A stretch of 23,267 nt of DNA, from positions 1 through 23,267 of the forward strand of contig JAJJLU010003947.1 in assembly GCA_023807065.1 (NCBI GenBank), given 5' to 3'. Position 1 is the stretch's first letter; every line of letters starts with the position of its first letter. The notes beneath the pieces are model-generated. The model searched no databases and had not been told where the DNA came from. It saw only the letters and a program-made list of their open reading frames with translations. The position numbers and the translations under genes are program-made. Shown here one piece after another: positions 1-9,872 of the stretch. This stretch comes from Isotricha intestinalis (Eukaryota > Ciliophora > Litostomatea > Vestibuliferida > Isotrichidae).

Positions 1-71
1 AAATATCACTTTTAAAATTCTTAAGAAATATTTAAGAAAAAAATTTAAATTTAAATCAAATAAACAAATCA
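1..71 (+). other. 5' flank of the GBP_C/coiled-coil gene
   Basis: Very AT-rich leader with no recognisable promoter motif. A TAA at 33-35 lies in frame with the ATG at 72, so the downstream reading frame cannot extend further left without splicing. Another frame is open from base 2 to the TAA at 80-82, but its Lys/Asn/Phe-rich translation looks like non-coding AT-rich DNA. Bases 41-56 are a short AAATTT-type direct and palindromic repeat, which is expected by chance at this composition. AG dinucleotides at 24-25 and 35-36 could in principle be splice acceptors, but nothing else supports an intron. Confidence 0.4.
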
Positions 72-3000
72 ATGTCATTTAATGAAATATTAACTTTATA
101 TCAAAAAAATTTTTCAGAAATAGAAAATACATTCCCAATTGATTCCCAAAGATTATATTTAATTCATAAATCAGCATTAAATACAATATATGAAAAATTC
201 AATTTAAAAAATTTATCCCTAGAAACAGAAAAGCAAATAGAATTAGAATTTAATAAAATATCAAATAAAAATAATGAAATATACAAATCTAAATTATTAA
301 ATTATTTATCAGATAAATTTAAAGATATTGATGGAAGTGTTCATTCAGGATATTATAAATCAATTGATGAATATGAAAGAGATATAAATAAATTTAAAGA
401 TAATATAATTAATGATGCACCTGAAGGACCAAATAAAGAAGCTTTAATATTTAAATTTATTCTTGATCAAATTATGATAGATACAGAAATTATCATAAAT
501 TCAAATATAAGTAATTATGAAGATGAATTGAATAATAAGGAAAATATATTAAAAACAATAAATATTAATATTAAAGATAGTAAAGATGAGGCTGATAAAA
601 TAATAAAAGAGATTTCTATTAAAGAAGATATAATTAAAAAATTTGAAAATGATAAAACTGATATGATAAAATTAAGTTCTAATAATGCAGATAAATTAAG
701 TAAAATATTAAAAGAAAAAGGAAATGAAATACAAAGATTAAATGATAAAATAGAAGAATGTGAAAAGAATAATTTAACAATAATAAATGAATTAAAAGAA
801 AAAATAAAAAAAGCAGAATTAAATCAAAATGATAAAGAAAAAATAGTAAATTCTTCAAAAAATGAATTCGAGAAAAAAAAAATAGAATTGGAAAATAAAA
901 TAGAAGTTTTAGAAAAACAAATAAAAAATGCAAATGAAGCAAAAGTATTGGCTTTAAAGAATTTAACTAAAGATTTATTATTAAATACACAAAATTCAGA
1001 AATTGAAAAATTTCAAAATCAAATAATTTCTCTAAATAAAAAAATAGAGAAATTAAATGAAAAAAATATTGAATTATCATCTCAATTATTAGATAAAGAA
1101 AAAAGTTTAGAATTTGAAAAGAAAAAATCTCAAAAATTAATATTTGATTATGAAGAAAAAATAAAAGAAGCAACAAATGAACATGATAATATAGAAGAAC
1201 AAATAAAAAAAATACAAGATGAAGAAAATGAAAATTTACAAAATTTAAAATCAAATTATGAAACAAAAATAGGAGAAATGAAAGGAAATTATTCTAAGTC
1301 TGAATTATTATACGAAGCTAATTTAAATAATTTAAATCAATTAATAGAAAATTCAAATGAAGAATTAAATAATTTAAAAGAAGAAAATGAAAAAAATTTA
1401 AATAAATTAGAAGAATTAAAATCTCAAAGTTTAAAAGATAAAGTAGATTATGATAAATATATTAAAATATTAGAAGAAAATTATAAAAGAATTTTATCTC
1501 AATATGAAGATTGTGTTAAAGAAAATAATAATTTAAAAGCTCAACAAGAAAGTGATATAATTAGAATTAATGGGGAAACAGAAAATAAAATAGTTAAAAT
1601 TTCAAAAGAAAATGAAAAATTAACAAATGATATTAATTCTAAAAATATAGAATTTGAAAAAAATGAAAAAGAATTAAATGAAAAAATAATAGAAAGTGAA
1701 AAAAAAATTCCAATATTAAAAGAAAGGATAAATGAATTAAATATAATTTTAGATGAATTAAAATTAAATAAAAAAAATAAAGATATTGAATTTGAAGAAC
1801 AATGTGAAAAATTAAAAGAAGAAAATGAAAAAGAATTAGAAATTTTAAAAGAACAATATGAAGAAGATATAATAAATAATAATCAAATATTAGAAAAAAA
1901 TATTGAATTTGCAAAAAATGATTGTGAACAACAAAAGAAAGAATTATTAGAAAAAATGAAAGAAAATGAAGAATTAAATATAAAAAATCAAGAAGAATTA
2001 ATTAAATTATATGAAGAAAAAATAATAATTTTAGAACAAGTAAAAAATGAAAAAATTGAAGATTTAAAAAATGAAATTACTGAAATTGAACAATTACATA
2101 AAGATTATATTGAAAAAACAGAAGAAGAATTAATAGAAACTGAAGAACAAATTAATAAAAGTAATAATGAATTGAAAGAAACTTCTTTAAATTTATCTAC
2201 TATTCATTCTACTTTTAATACTGTTTTAAAAAGTAATTATGAAAAATTTAAAAATGAAAAAGATAATTTAAAAGATATTTTAAATGATTTAAAAGATAAA
2301 TATAATGAAACTTGTATTCAAATTTCAATTTATAAAACTCAAAATGATAATTTAAATTCTAAAATTCAATTTTTAAATGAACAAATAAATAAAGCAAATA
2401 AAAGCTTAGAAGAAATAAAAGAAAAAAATGAAACAAAAATTTCTAGTTTAAATAATGATATTATTCAAAATGAAAAAGAATTAGTTAATATTAAAACTAA
2501 CTTTGATCAACAAATTGCTTTAAAAAATCAAGAAATTGATTATATTAATTCTCAAATTCAAGAAAAAAAAGAAGAATTTGAAGAATTTCAAAAATCTTTT
2601 GATGAAAAAATAAAGCAATGTAGAACTGAACTTATTGAAGAATATAGTTTAAAATTAGATGAAATTAAAAAAGAAAAAAATGAACTTGAAAATAATTTAA
2701 ATCAGAAAAAAAAAGAATTTAAAGAAATTGAATTTAATTACCAAAATAAAATTGCTTTATTAACAAAAGAAAAAGAAGTATTAATTGAAAAATTGAATAA
2801 TATATTTAATCAAAGAAAAGAATTAGAATTAAATTTAGAAAGAGAAAAAGAAGAAAATTTAAAAAAAATAAATTCCTATAAAAAAGAATATAAAGATAGA
2901 AATGATCAATTAATAAAAGAAAATGAAGTAATAAATGGGAAATTATCTAAAATATTATCAGAATATAATGAAATGAATGAAATATATGATAAAGATAAAA

Positions 3001-3923
3001 TATTATGGGAAAATAAGTATAAAAAATTATTAGAAGAAAAAAAAAATGGAGAAAATGAATTAAATGCTTTAAAAGAAAAATATAATTCAAATATAGAAGA
3101 TTTACAAATGAAATTTCAAAATGAAATAATTGATTTACAACAAATATATAATGATGCAATAACAAAAAGAGATGATAAATTTAATACTCAAATAACAAAT
3201 GCAAATAAAGCTTTTGCTCAAAAAATGGAATATATAATTAATTTAAATCACGAATTAACTTTAAAAAATAGAGAATTATTAGATACTTTAAATAAATATG
3301 AAAATAAAGGAAATTTAAAAGATAAAGAAAATAAATTATTTCTTTCTTTAGAATCAGCTCAAAAATATAAAGAAAATATAAATAATATTTCTAATTTAAA
3401 AGACAAACAAATTGAAGATCTTCAAACTCAAATATTATCAGAAAGAAGAGAATTTACAAATAAAATAATTGAATTAGAAAAAAAAATTAAAGAATATGAA
3501 ATGAAAAGAAGTTCTTTTGCTGCTGATTCTTTAAAACAAAAAAGTAATTCTGAAAAAGATTCAAATGAACAAAATTTACAAATTGAAAGATTAAAAAATA
3601 GAATTTCTTCTTTAGAAAAAGCTAATTTTAGACTTCAAATTGATAATAGAGATGTTGTTAAAGATAATAAAAATTTAAGAAGAAAATCTATTAATCATAG
3701 TAATTCTAATTCTTTGTCTTTTATTCCTAAATATAAAATCACTTATTCTGGAAAAGAAAATGTTAGAACTCAAAGTAATATTCCTATTGAAACTTTAAAT
3801 ACAGGAAAAAAAAATTTATTAAATAAATTTAATCAAAAAGATGATGATAATGATAGTGAATATAATTTTAATAGTAAAGAAGGAAGTATTATTATTAATT
3901 CAAGTGATATTGAGGATAAATAA
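72..3923 (+). CDS. GBP C-terminal-like helical domain plus long coiled-coil protein, no GTPase domain
   Basis: This 1283-residue protein is probably a cytosolic, elongated scaffold. Residues about 4-150 resemble the helical C-terminal domain of guanylate-binding proteins (GBP_C). The signs are a start like the first GBP_C helix, a 'HKSAL' helix near residue 31, the G93-Y94-Y95 'Gxysxxexyxxdl' stretch, and the G119-P120 turn followed by a helix (KEALIFKFIL) where GBPs have KGxxAxxxLxxyL. Residues about 150-1190 are almost pure Lys/Glu/Asn/Leu/Ile coiled coil, as in long protist GBPs. The tail (about 1200-1283) is Ser/Asn-rich and has an R1203-R-K-S1206 motif like a basophilic kinase site. The N-terminal GTPase domain of GBPs is absent: the ORF begins where GBP_C begins, and an in-frame TAA lies at 33-35. 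It could be a true GTPase-less paralogue or the 3' part of a gene whose first exon lies left of the window. The ORF is certain; the family call is moderately sure. Confidence 0.8.
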   Translation: MSFNEILTLYQKNFSEIENTFPIDSQRLYLIHKSALNTIYEKFNLKNLSLETEKQIELEFNKISNKNNEIYKSKLLNYLSDKFKDIDGSVHSGYYKSIDEYERDINKFKDNIINDAPEGPNKEALIFKFILDQIMIDTEIIINSNISNYEDELNNKENILKTININIKDSKDEADKIIKEISIKEDIIKKFENDKTDMIKLSSNNADKLSKILKEKGNEIQRLNDKIEECEKNNLTIINELKEKIKKAELNQNDKEKIVNSSKNEFEKKKIELENKIEVLEKQIKNANEAKVLALKNLTKDLLLNTQNSEIEKFQNQIISLNKKIEKLNEKNIELSSQLLDKEKSLEFEKKKSQKLIFDYEEKIKEATNEHDNIEEQIKKIQDEENENLQNLKSNYETKIGEMKGNYSKSELLYEANLNNLNQLIENSNEELNNLKEENEKNLNKLEELKSQSLKDKVDYDKYIKILEENYKRILSQYEDCVKENNNLKAQQESDIIRINGETENKIVKISKENEKLTNDINSKNIEFEKNEKELNEKIIESEKKIPILKERINELNIILDELKLNKKNKDIEFEEQCEKLKEENEKELEILKEQYEEDIINNNQILEKNIEFAKNDCEQQKKELLEKMKENEELNIKNQEELIKLYEEKIIILEQVKNEKIEDLKNEITEIEQLHKDYIEKTEEELIETEEQINKSNNELKETSLNLSTIHSTFNTVLKSNYEKFKNEKDNLKDILNDLKDKYNETCIQISIYKTQNDNLNSKIQFLNEQINKANKSLEEIKEKNETKISSLNNDIIQNEKELVNIKTNFDQQIALKNQEIDYINSQIQEKKEEFEEFQKSFDEKIKQCRTELIEEYSLKLDEIKKEKNELENNLNQKKKEFKEIEFNYQNKIALLTKEKEVLIEKLNNIFNQRKELELNLEREKEENLKKINSYKKEYKDRNDQLIKENEVINGKLSKILSEYNEMNEIYDKDKILWENKYKKLLEEKKNGENELNALKEKYNSNIEDLQMKFQNEIIDLQQIYNDAITKRDDKFNTQITNANKAFAQKMEYIINLNHELTLKNRELLDTLNKYENKGNLKDKENKLFLSLESAQKYKENINNISNLKDKQIEDLQTQILSERREFTNKIIELEKKIKEYEMKRSSFAADSLKQKSNSEKDSNEQNLQIERLKNRISSLEKANFRLQIDNRDVVKDNKNLRRKSINHSNSNSLSFIPKYKITYSGKENVRTQSNIPIETLNTGKKNLLNKFNQKDDDNDSEYNFNSKEGSIIINSSDIEDK

Positions 3924-4209
3924 GAATAAGTTTTTTATATTATATATATTTTTTTATTTAATTAAAATTTATTTATTTTTAATTTGAATATTTATTAATA
4001 ATTTCCGGTTATTGAGTTATTATCATTTCATCAAACTATTTTTTAAAACACATATTTTTTTGATTGAAAAAATTTGACATATTTAAAATAACACTATCAC
4101 TTTTTATAATATAACTACAATATTTATATTTAGAAAAACAATTTATAAAAAAACAACATAATTTACCCGAAAAAATCCAAAAAATAATATTAAAAAAATT
4201 AATAAGAAA
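3924..4209. other. Intergenic spacer between genes 1 and 2
   Basis: This 286-bp spacer starts with T-rich runs just after the stop of gene 1, as in a 3' untranslated region. A slightly less AT-rich patch (around 4000-4040) follows, and it becomes A-rich towards the next ATG. It must contain the 3' end of gene 1 and the promoter of gene 2, but no motif can be identified with confidence. A small antisense ORF here (4036-4221) looks spurious. Confidence 0.5.
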
Positions 4210-7200
4210 ATGTTTGCTCAAAATATAATATTCCTAATATTAATATCATTAACAATATCTCAAGATTTTACAACATATTACATGACAATGGAAAAAGGAG
4301 CAGAACCAACAATATATTCAGAAAACAAACTTGTATATATAACAGTAAATATAGAAGCAATAAAAAATAAATCAGCGACTGATTTAATATTTTACTTATA
4401 TCCATCAAATATATATAATTATATTAAAGTATATCTTTCATTTGAAATTCCACAACCAAGTTTTGATGATAGTGATTATAAAATTGTTTCTGATCCAAAA
4501 CCTACTTTTTATCTTTCTAAAGAAGAATTTAATAATATTAATCAATTTTATATTTGTGTTGAATGCAAAGATAATTGTTTCTTTTATTATGCTGGTCATG
4601 GAATGACTCAATTTAATTTAATGGAAAGAACTAAATTTGATAAATATTTAAAACCAGGAGAAACTTTAAATGCAAGATATAATTTTAGAAATATTGAAAA
4701 AACTGTTTTATTTACTGCTCTTTCGCCTGATTCAGATTCTATTTGTTTTACAGCAAAAGCAGAGAATCAAGAATATATTCCTCAAAAAATATTATCTAAT
4801 TCTTATGGAATAATAGTAAATAAACCTAATTGTGGTTATATAGATTTTTCTTTTAAAAGTTGTATTGAAAATAAAGGTAATTATGCATCTATTTCTACTG
4901 TTTTAATTGAATTAAATGATTATAAAGAGTATTATGAAAAAGTTGATCCTTTTGAACATGTTATTACTGGTATTAAATGCACTTCTAATGATTGTAGAAA
5001 ATTATATACTTTTAATACTTTAAAAAAAGGTAATTATTCTATGAGAATTGAAACTAATTCTTTAGATTTAATTGTTTCTTTAACTCCTCATAAAGATTCC
5101 TCTTATATTTTATATGAAAATAATATAAAACAAATTGGTTATTTAACTTGGAATTTAAATGAAAGTTCATCATATGATCTTACTTTTTATTTAAAAGATG
5201 AATTAAGAACAAATTATGATCTTATTGGAATTAGATTTCAAATCTCTTTTGATTTAGAATTATATGATTTTCAATTTAGAAATATGGAATTATTTAGAAA
5301 TATTCCAGCAAGAGATACAATTCCAATAAGTTCAATTAATTATTATAGAATAATTTCAAGAGGAGATGATTCTTCTCCTTTAGAATATTATTTAAGAATG
5401 TTAAAAGGATATCCAATATTATTTTATATTAAATGTGAAGATTATCCAAATTGTCAGTATAACAAAGAAGATCTTGATCAATTAAGAGAAGAAAAAAAAG
5501 CAATAACAAATCAAGATGTTAATAATAATATATATATTTATATTACTCCAGATGAAGGAGATTTTTATCATAATAAAACTCAATATTTAGCTCTTGTTTA
5601 TTGTGATGAAAGTAAAAGTATTAGTGAAGATTGTGAATTTCAAATTGAAATTGATAATACTCAAGGTAAAGGAGGTAATTTTGTTTTATTAGATAATATT
5701 ATTACTTATGATGCTCTTCAAAAAGATGAAAATGATTATTATAAATTTGAAATTTATGATAATTCAATTAATAAAGTTTATATTTCTACTTTTAGTTTTA
5801 CTGGAAATGTTGATTTATTTCCTAAATTTATTGGACAAGGTTTTAGTGAACCTAAATATATTAATTATGGTAATTATGAACAATTTGTTTTTAATAAAAA
5901 TACATCTGAAGTTATTGATGGTTATTTTAATTTAAATGTTCTTGGAAAGGACAATTCATTTTATAGTATATTATATTATACTGATAAAGATGATGTTTCT
6001 GAAATTAAAAGTGGTGAAAAGGTTATTCAAGTTCTTCAAGGAGAATATTCTAAAGAATTTAAATTGTATAATAGAGATAAAAATCATAAAGTAACTTATA
6101 TAATAAATATAGATGGATTAAATTGTGAATTAAAAGCAAGATTAAATGATAGGCAAGAAATTGAAATTAAAAAATATTATCAATATATTATAAATTCAGA
6201 TGATGCTGATTATTATAATGATTATTATAAACTTTCGCTTTCTATTTCAAAATATATTTCTGTTGAACCTAAAGATTATGATTATTGCTTATTTCAAATT
6301 AGTGGAAATGAAATTCTTAATGAAAGAGAATTATCATTAAATGAAGGGTATACTCATATTGAAACTTTTAGTAATAAAATTAAAAGTTTAACTTATGTTT
6401 ATCCTTATTATTTAGTAAAAAATGATTTAATGGGGAAAAAAGAAGAATTATATCTTTCTTTATTTAAAAATGATAATTATAAATATTTGATTATTTATCA
6501 AATTAATAAAGGAGGACCTTTAGAAAGTAATTTTATTTCTAATTCTAAATACCTTAAATTCTCATCAGATGATTTAATTAATGAATGTCAAAATGTTTTA
6601 ATTTGTCCAATTAAAATAACAATTAATTTAAAATCTGAAATTGAAGATGATAAAAAACCTCAAATTGAATTTTCTTTCCTTTCTTCACATAATGTTCCCC
6701 AATATATAAATAAAGAAATAAAATATGATGGAATTCCAATAGATACAAAAGATAAATTATATAATTCAAAATATTCATATTATTACAAAGATTTAAAAGC
6801 TTTAAAAGAGAATGAATTTGAATACATATATGTTGATTTTAAAAGAGGACATGGTTCTGCTGTTGGAAAAATAGTTCCTAAAAATGTAATAGAACCAAAT
6901 TCAAATTGGAATCAAAGAATTGCTCTTCCAGTTAAAAATTCTCAAAGTTTACCTTATTATATTCCCTTTGATGAAGATAATCATTTATTTAAAATATCTA
7001 AAAGTGATACTGAAAAATGTGCTGATTATAATTGCGAAATATATATTGGGGTTTATAATTTAGATAATGAAAATAATATTAAATTAAATACTTTTTCTAT
7101 TTATAGTCAAAATTATGTTAATTTAAAAGAAAATGAATTAATGTCATATTATATTGATAGTAATATTAAAGAAATTGAGAATAAATTTACAATTAATAAA

Positions 7201-9522
7201 GATTCTGAAGTTGTTTATATTACTTATTATAGTGATATGTGTAAAATGACAATAAAAACTAAAAAAGGTGAAGAAGAAGTTTCTTGGGATATAAATTCAT
7301 CCGAAGAGCTAATTGAAATAAAAAGTATAGATCCTAAATTACAATTAGAAAATTTAAAAGGTTTAACATTCAATTTAAAAACAACTCCAGATAATTTATC
7401 TAATTATTGTAAATATTCAATATCATATTATATTCCAGAAAAAAATTATCCAGAAGTTTTCAACTCAAAAAATAATATTGCAACATTAGGTAAATTTAAT
7501 GACAATAACAAAATATATTTTACAATTCCAGTTTCAGTAATTGATAATACAAAAAATATAGAAATATATATTAATAGTAATAAAAAAATGAGTTATGATG
7601 ACATTGAAATTTATGTTAATAAAATGAATTTAGATGATTATTTAAATTTAGATGCTCAAGGAATAATAAATGCAATGCCAACAAAAGAAAAAAATAAATA
7701 TTCTTCAGAGGGACAATTTAGTTCAGATTATTTAATTATTGAAGAGAATAATGTTGATAAAATAGATATTATATATTTAGTTACTGTTCAAAATATAAAT
7801 AAAAATGAAACTAGTTCAATTATTAGTTTATTAACTAAATTTGGAGAAGTTGGTGATATTAGTAAAGTAAAAGATGAGAAATTTGAATTAATGAAAATTA
7901 ATAAAAATACTAATTTAACTTTTGATATTGGAGGAAATAATAAAACTTATTTTGTTGAACTTGGTTTAATTCAAGGTAAAATTTTATTAGAAAATTCACA
8001 ACGTCAAATTGAAAAATTTAATTTATCTAGTGAAAAAGTTTATGGATTATTTATTAATCCTTTTCAAGGAGAAAGATATATTTTAACTAATAAAAATGAT
8101 GATTCTTCATTAATTTATGCAAAATATTCAGAAAATATATATAAATCAAATATAAATAAAATAGCATATAATAAGAAAAATATAATAAGATACAATACAA
8201 AATATTCTCAAATTACATTTCCTATCTCTTATTATGCACCAGTTGATAAAGAAATAATTGAATTAGGATATGACATTCAAATTTCAATTAAATTAGTTAA
8301 ACAAAATAAAGTTAATCAAACTAATGATAATTTCACTTTAATTGGTGGATTAGTTGATAATGAATTTATTAATAAAATTAAATATTCTGAAGAAAAAATA
8401 TCTCAACCTGATATTTCTTCTGAAAATATATTTAATGATGGTTTAAGAGAAGCAAGATTTATTTTCAATAATTCAATTATTAAAGATAATATAAATAATA
8501 AAGGAATATTCTTCATTTCCATTAATAATAATAATGGAGATTTTTATAATGATTTTATAACAGATGTTCAAATTTTATCAATAAATACAAAAGGAGATAA
8601 ATTAATTATACCAAATGATAATTATTACTTTTTGAATGTTAATTTAGATTTAGATAAAACAATATTAAAATTAAAAAAATCTTATTTTTCTGATTTAACA
8701 ATGCAAATTGAATTTTCATCTTCTTTTAAAGACGAAATTTCAATAACAATAAATCCACAAAGTGAGGATATTGATTATACTAAAAATACAACGGATATAA
8801 TAAAAAAAGATTATTTAAAATATGGTAAATCAATAATTGAATTAAAAATAGAAGATTATTATAATATTAAATTCATTGAATTTGCTCTTTTACCAAAAAA
8901 AAAGAATTTATTACAAAAATTAAAAGAAAATAACACAAATTACTTTGTTATTAGATATCAAACAAGTAAAAATTATAATTTTACTTTACCTCAAGAAAAA
9001 TTAAATTTTGATTCGGAAAAAGCAATATTAAATGCTACAAGAGTAATGAGAGAAAAAACATTAGTTCAAGATGCAGTATATGATTTGAATATTTATTTAC
9101 AAGATAAAATAAAAGATAGAGAAAAATTAAAATCAATTTCTTCAATTGAAAAACCGGAATATAAGTTTACTTCAAGTGAATTATTAGAAAAATATGTATT
9201 ATTTAAAATAGATAAAAACATCTTAAAAGATAAAAAATTATATTTTGTTCTTTCTGTAACTGCAAATTATGATGATGATCAAGAAATATTAATTTATGAT
9301 ATATTAAATGTTGAAAATGGAAAACCAATTGATCCTGGAGATAAAGGAGAAAAAAGTAAATGGTGGATTTGGTTAATTATTATTATTATTGTTGTTATAA
9401 GTGTTTGTCTTGTTTATATTTTCATTATCAGAAAAAAAAATAATGACTCTCCTAGTAAGGAATTTGATTATAATCAATATAATTTAAATGCTGTTTCTGG
9501 AGGTTTATTAGATGAAAAATAA
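4210..9522 (+). CDS. Giant single-pass (type I) surface protein, family unknown
   Basis: This is a 1770-residue secretory-pathway protein that I cannot assign to a named family. Residues 1 to about 18 form a signal peptide (MFAQNIIFLILISLTISQ), which supports this start; the nearest in-frame stop upstream is at 4159-4161. The ectodomain is rich in Tyr, Asn, Ile and Asp with many N-x-S/T sequons, and looks β-rich. Six short cysteine loops recur in its first half: C116/119/123, C257-262, C409-415, C465-475, C793-799 and C937-942. After C1067 there are no cysteines up to the membrane. A proline/glycine/lysine linker leads to one transmembrane helix at about 1718-1740, then a basic stop-transfer (RKK) and a 30-residue cytosolic tail. 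The tail has two Tyr-based motifs (Y1754, Y1757) and a Leu-Leu-Asp (1766-1768) that could be sorting signals. Adhesion, receptor or coat roles are all possible. The neighbour downstream is also a membrane protein. Confidence 0.85.
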   Translation: MFAQNIIFLILISLTISQDFTTYYMTMEKGAEPTIYSENKLVYITVNIEAIKNKSATDLIFYLYPSNIYNYIKVYLSFEIPQPSFDDSDYKIVSDPKPTFYLSKEEFNNINQFYICVECKDNCFFYYAGHGMTQFNLMERTKFDKYLKPGETLNARYNFRNIEKTVLFTALSPDSDSICFTAKAENQEYIPQKILSNSYGIIVNKPNCGYIDFSFKSCIENKGNYASISTVLIELNDYKEYYEKVDPFEHVITGIKCTSNDCRKLYTFNTLKKGNYSMRIETNSLDLIVSLTPHKDSSYILYENNIKQIGYLTWNLNESSSYDLTFYLKDELRTNYDLIGIRFQISFDLELYDFQFRNMELFRNIPARDTIPISSINYYRIISRGDDSSPLEYYLRMLKGYPILFYIKCEDYPNCQYNKEDLDQLREEKKAITNQDVNNNIYIYITPDEGDFYHNKTQYLALVYCDESKSISEDCEFQIEIDNTQGKGGNFVLLDNIITYDALQKDENDYYKFEIYDNSINKVYISTFSFTGNVDLFPKFIGQGFSEPKYINYGNYEQFVFNKNTSEVIDGYFNLNVLGKDNSFYSILYYTDKDDVSEIKSGEKVIQVLQGEYSKEFKLYNRDKNHKVTYIINIDGLNCELKARLNDRQEIEIKKYYQYIINSDDADYYNDYYKLSLSISKYISVEPKDYDYCLFQISGNEILNERELSLNEGYTHIETFSNKIKSLTYVYPYYLVKNDLMGKKEELYLSLFKNDNYKYLIIYQINKGGPLESNFISNSKYLKFSSDDLINECQNVLICPIKITINLKSEIEDDKKPQIEFSFLSSHNVPQYINKEIKYDGIPIDTKDKLYNSKYSYYYKDLKALKENEFEYIYVDFKRGHGSAVGKIVPKNVIEPNSNWNQRIALPVKNSQSLPYYIPFDEDNHLFKISKSDTEKCADYNCEIYIGVYNLDNENNIKLNTFSIYSQNYVNLKENELMSYYIDSNIKEIENKFTINKDSEVVYITYYSDMCKMTIKTKKGEEEVSWDINSSEELIEIKSIDPKLQLENLKGLTFNLKTTPDNLSNYCKYSISYYIPEKNYPEVFNSKNNIATLGKFNDNNKIYFTIPVSVIDNTKNIEIYINSNKKMSYDDIEIYVNKMNLDDYLNLDAQGIINAMPTKEKNKYSSEGQFSSDYLIIEENNVDKIDIIYLVTVQNINKNETSSIISLLTKFGEVGDISKVKDEKFELMKINKNTNLTFDIGGNNKTYFVELGLIQGKILLENSQRQIEKFNLSSEKVYGLFINPFQGERYILTNKNDDSSLIYAKYSENIYKSNINKIAYNKKNIIRYNTKYSQITFPISYYAPVDKEIIELGYDIQISIKLVKQNKVNQTNDNFTLIGGLVDNEFINKIKYSEEKISQPDISSENIFNDGLREARFIFNNSIIKDNINNKGIFFISINNNNGDFYNDFITDVQILSINTKGDKLIIPNDNYYFLNVNLDLDKTILKLKKSYFSDLTMQIEFSSSFKDEISITINPQSEDIDYTKNTTDIIKKDYLKYGKSIIELKIEDYYNIKFIEFALLPKKKNLLQKLKENNTNYFVIRYQTSKNYNFTLPQEKLNFDSEKAILNATRVMREKTLVQDAVYDLNIYLQDKIKDREKLKSISSIEKPEYKFTSSELLEKYVLFKIDKNILKDKKLYFVLSVTANYDDDQEILIYDILNVENGKPIDPGDKGEKSKWWIWLIIIIIVVISVCLVYIFIIRKKNNDSPSKEFDYNQYNLNAVSGGLLDEK

Positions 9523-9872
9523 TTTGGTATTTAAAATTTATATTTATAATATTTAAAATAAATAAAAATATATTTTTAAATTGTAGTCATTTATTCATTA
9601 AATTATTAATGAATTAATTGTAAATAAGTAAGAAGATTAAATGTATGTTATAAAAAATATATTTATTTTTTATTTAATATTGGTAAATTGTATCTACATT
9701 AAAGATATCAAAAAATGTTTTAAATAAAGGAATAATTAATTTAATTTATTTATCATATTAATGAAATGATTAACTAAAAAAAAAATATAATATTGTTATA
9801 AATATTTGAAAAAAATAATACAATTAAATCTTTATTTATTAAATTAAAAACATTATCTAAAAATATAAAATA
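9523..9872. other. Intergenic spacer between genes 2 and 3
   Basis: A 350-bp, extremely AT-rich spacer with no coding potential in any frame. Overlapping AATAAA hexamers at 9557-9566, about 35 bp past the stop of gene 2, could serve as polyadenylation signals, but such strings are expected by chance here. The last 30 bases before the ATG at 9873 are A-rich, as before the other genes. No promoter element can be named. Confidence 0.5.

Noticed and set aside
2..82. Open frame to the left of gene 1 as the end of a frameshifted or split upstream GTPase part
   Set aside because: Its 26 codons are Lys/Asn/Phe-rich with no GBP similarity, matching non-coding composition. Too short to support a frameshift claim.
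679..3165. Four antisense ORFs of 72-99 residues (679-942, 967-1266, 1639-1914, 2947-3165)
   Set aside because: They are the complement of the A-rich coiled-coil gene and translate into Leu/Phe/Ile/His-rich strings. They arise from its composition and have no independent support.
72..3923. Gene 1 as a myosin, kinesin or SMC-type protein because of the long coiled coil
   Set aside because: No motor or ATPase head is present, and coiled coils give spurious matches to these families. The N-terminal domain fits GBP_C better.
4036..4221. Antisense 61-residue ORF across the spacer before gene 2
   Set aside because: Very short, Phe/Asn/Lys/Cys-rich as expected for AT-rich spacer, and overlaps the start of gene 2. 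No family signal.
5708..5935. 75-residue + strand ORF inside gene 2
   Set aside because: Shadow in another frame of the 1770-residue gene, with a low-complexity hydrophobic translation.
9557..9566. AATAAA strings after gene 2 (and similar ones after gene 3) as polyadenylation signals
   Set aside because: This hexamer is expected by chance many times in such AT-rich spacers and its position is not consistent between genes. Noted only as possible.
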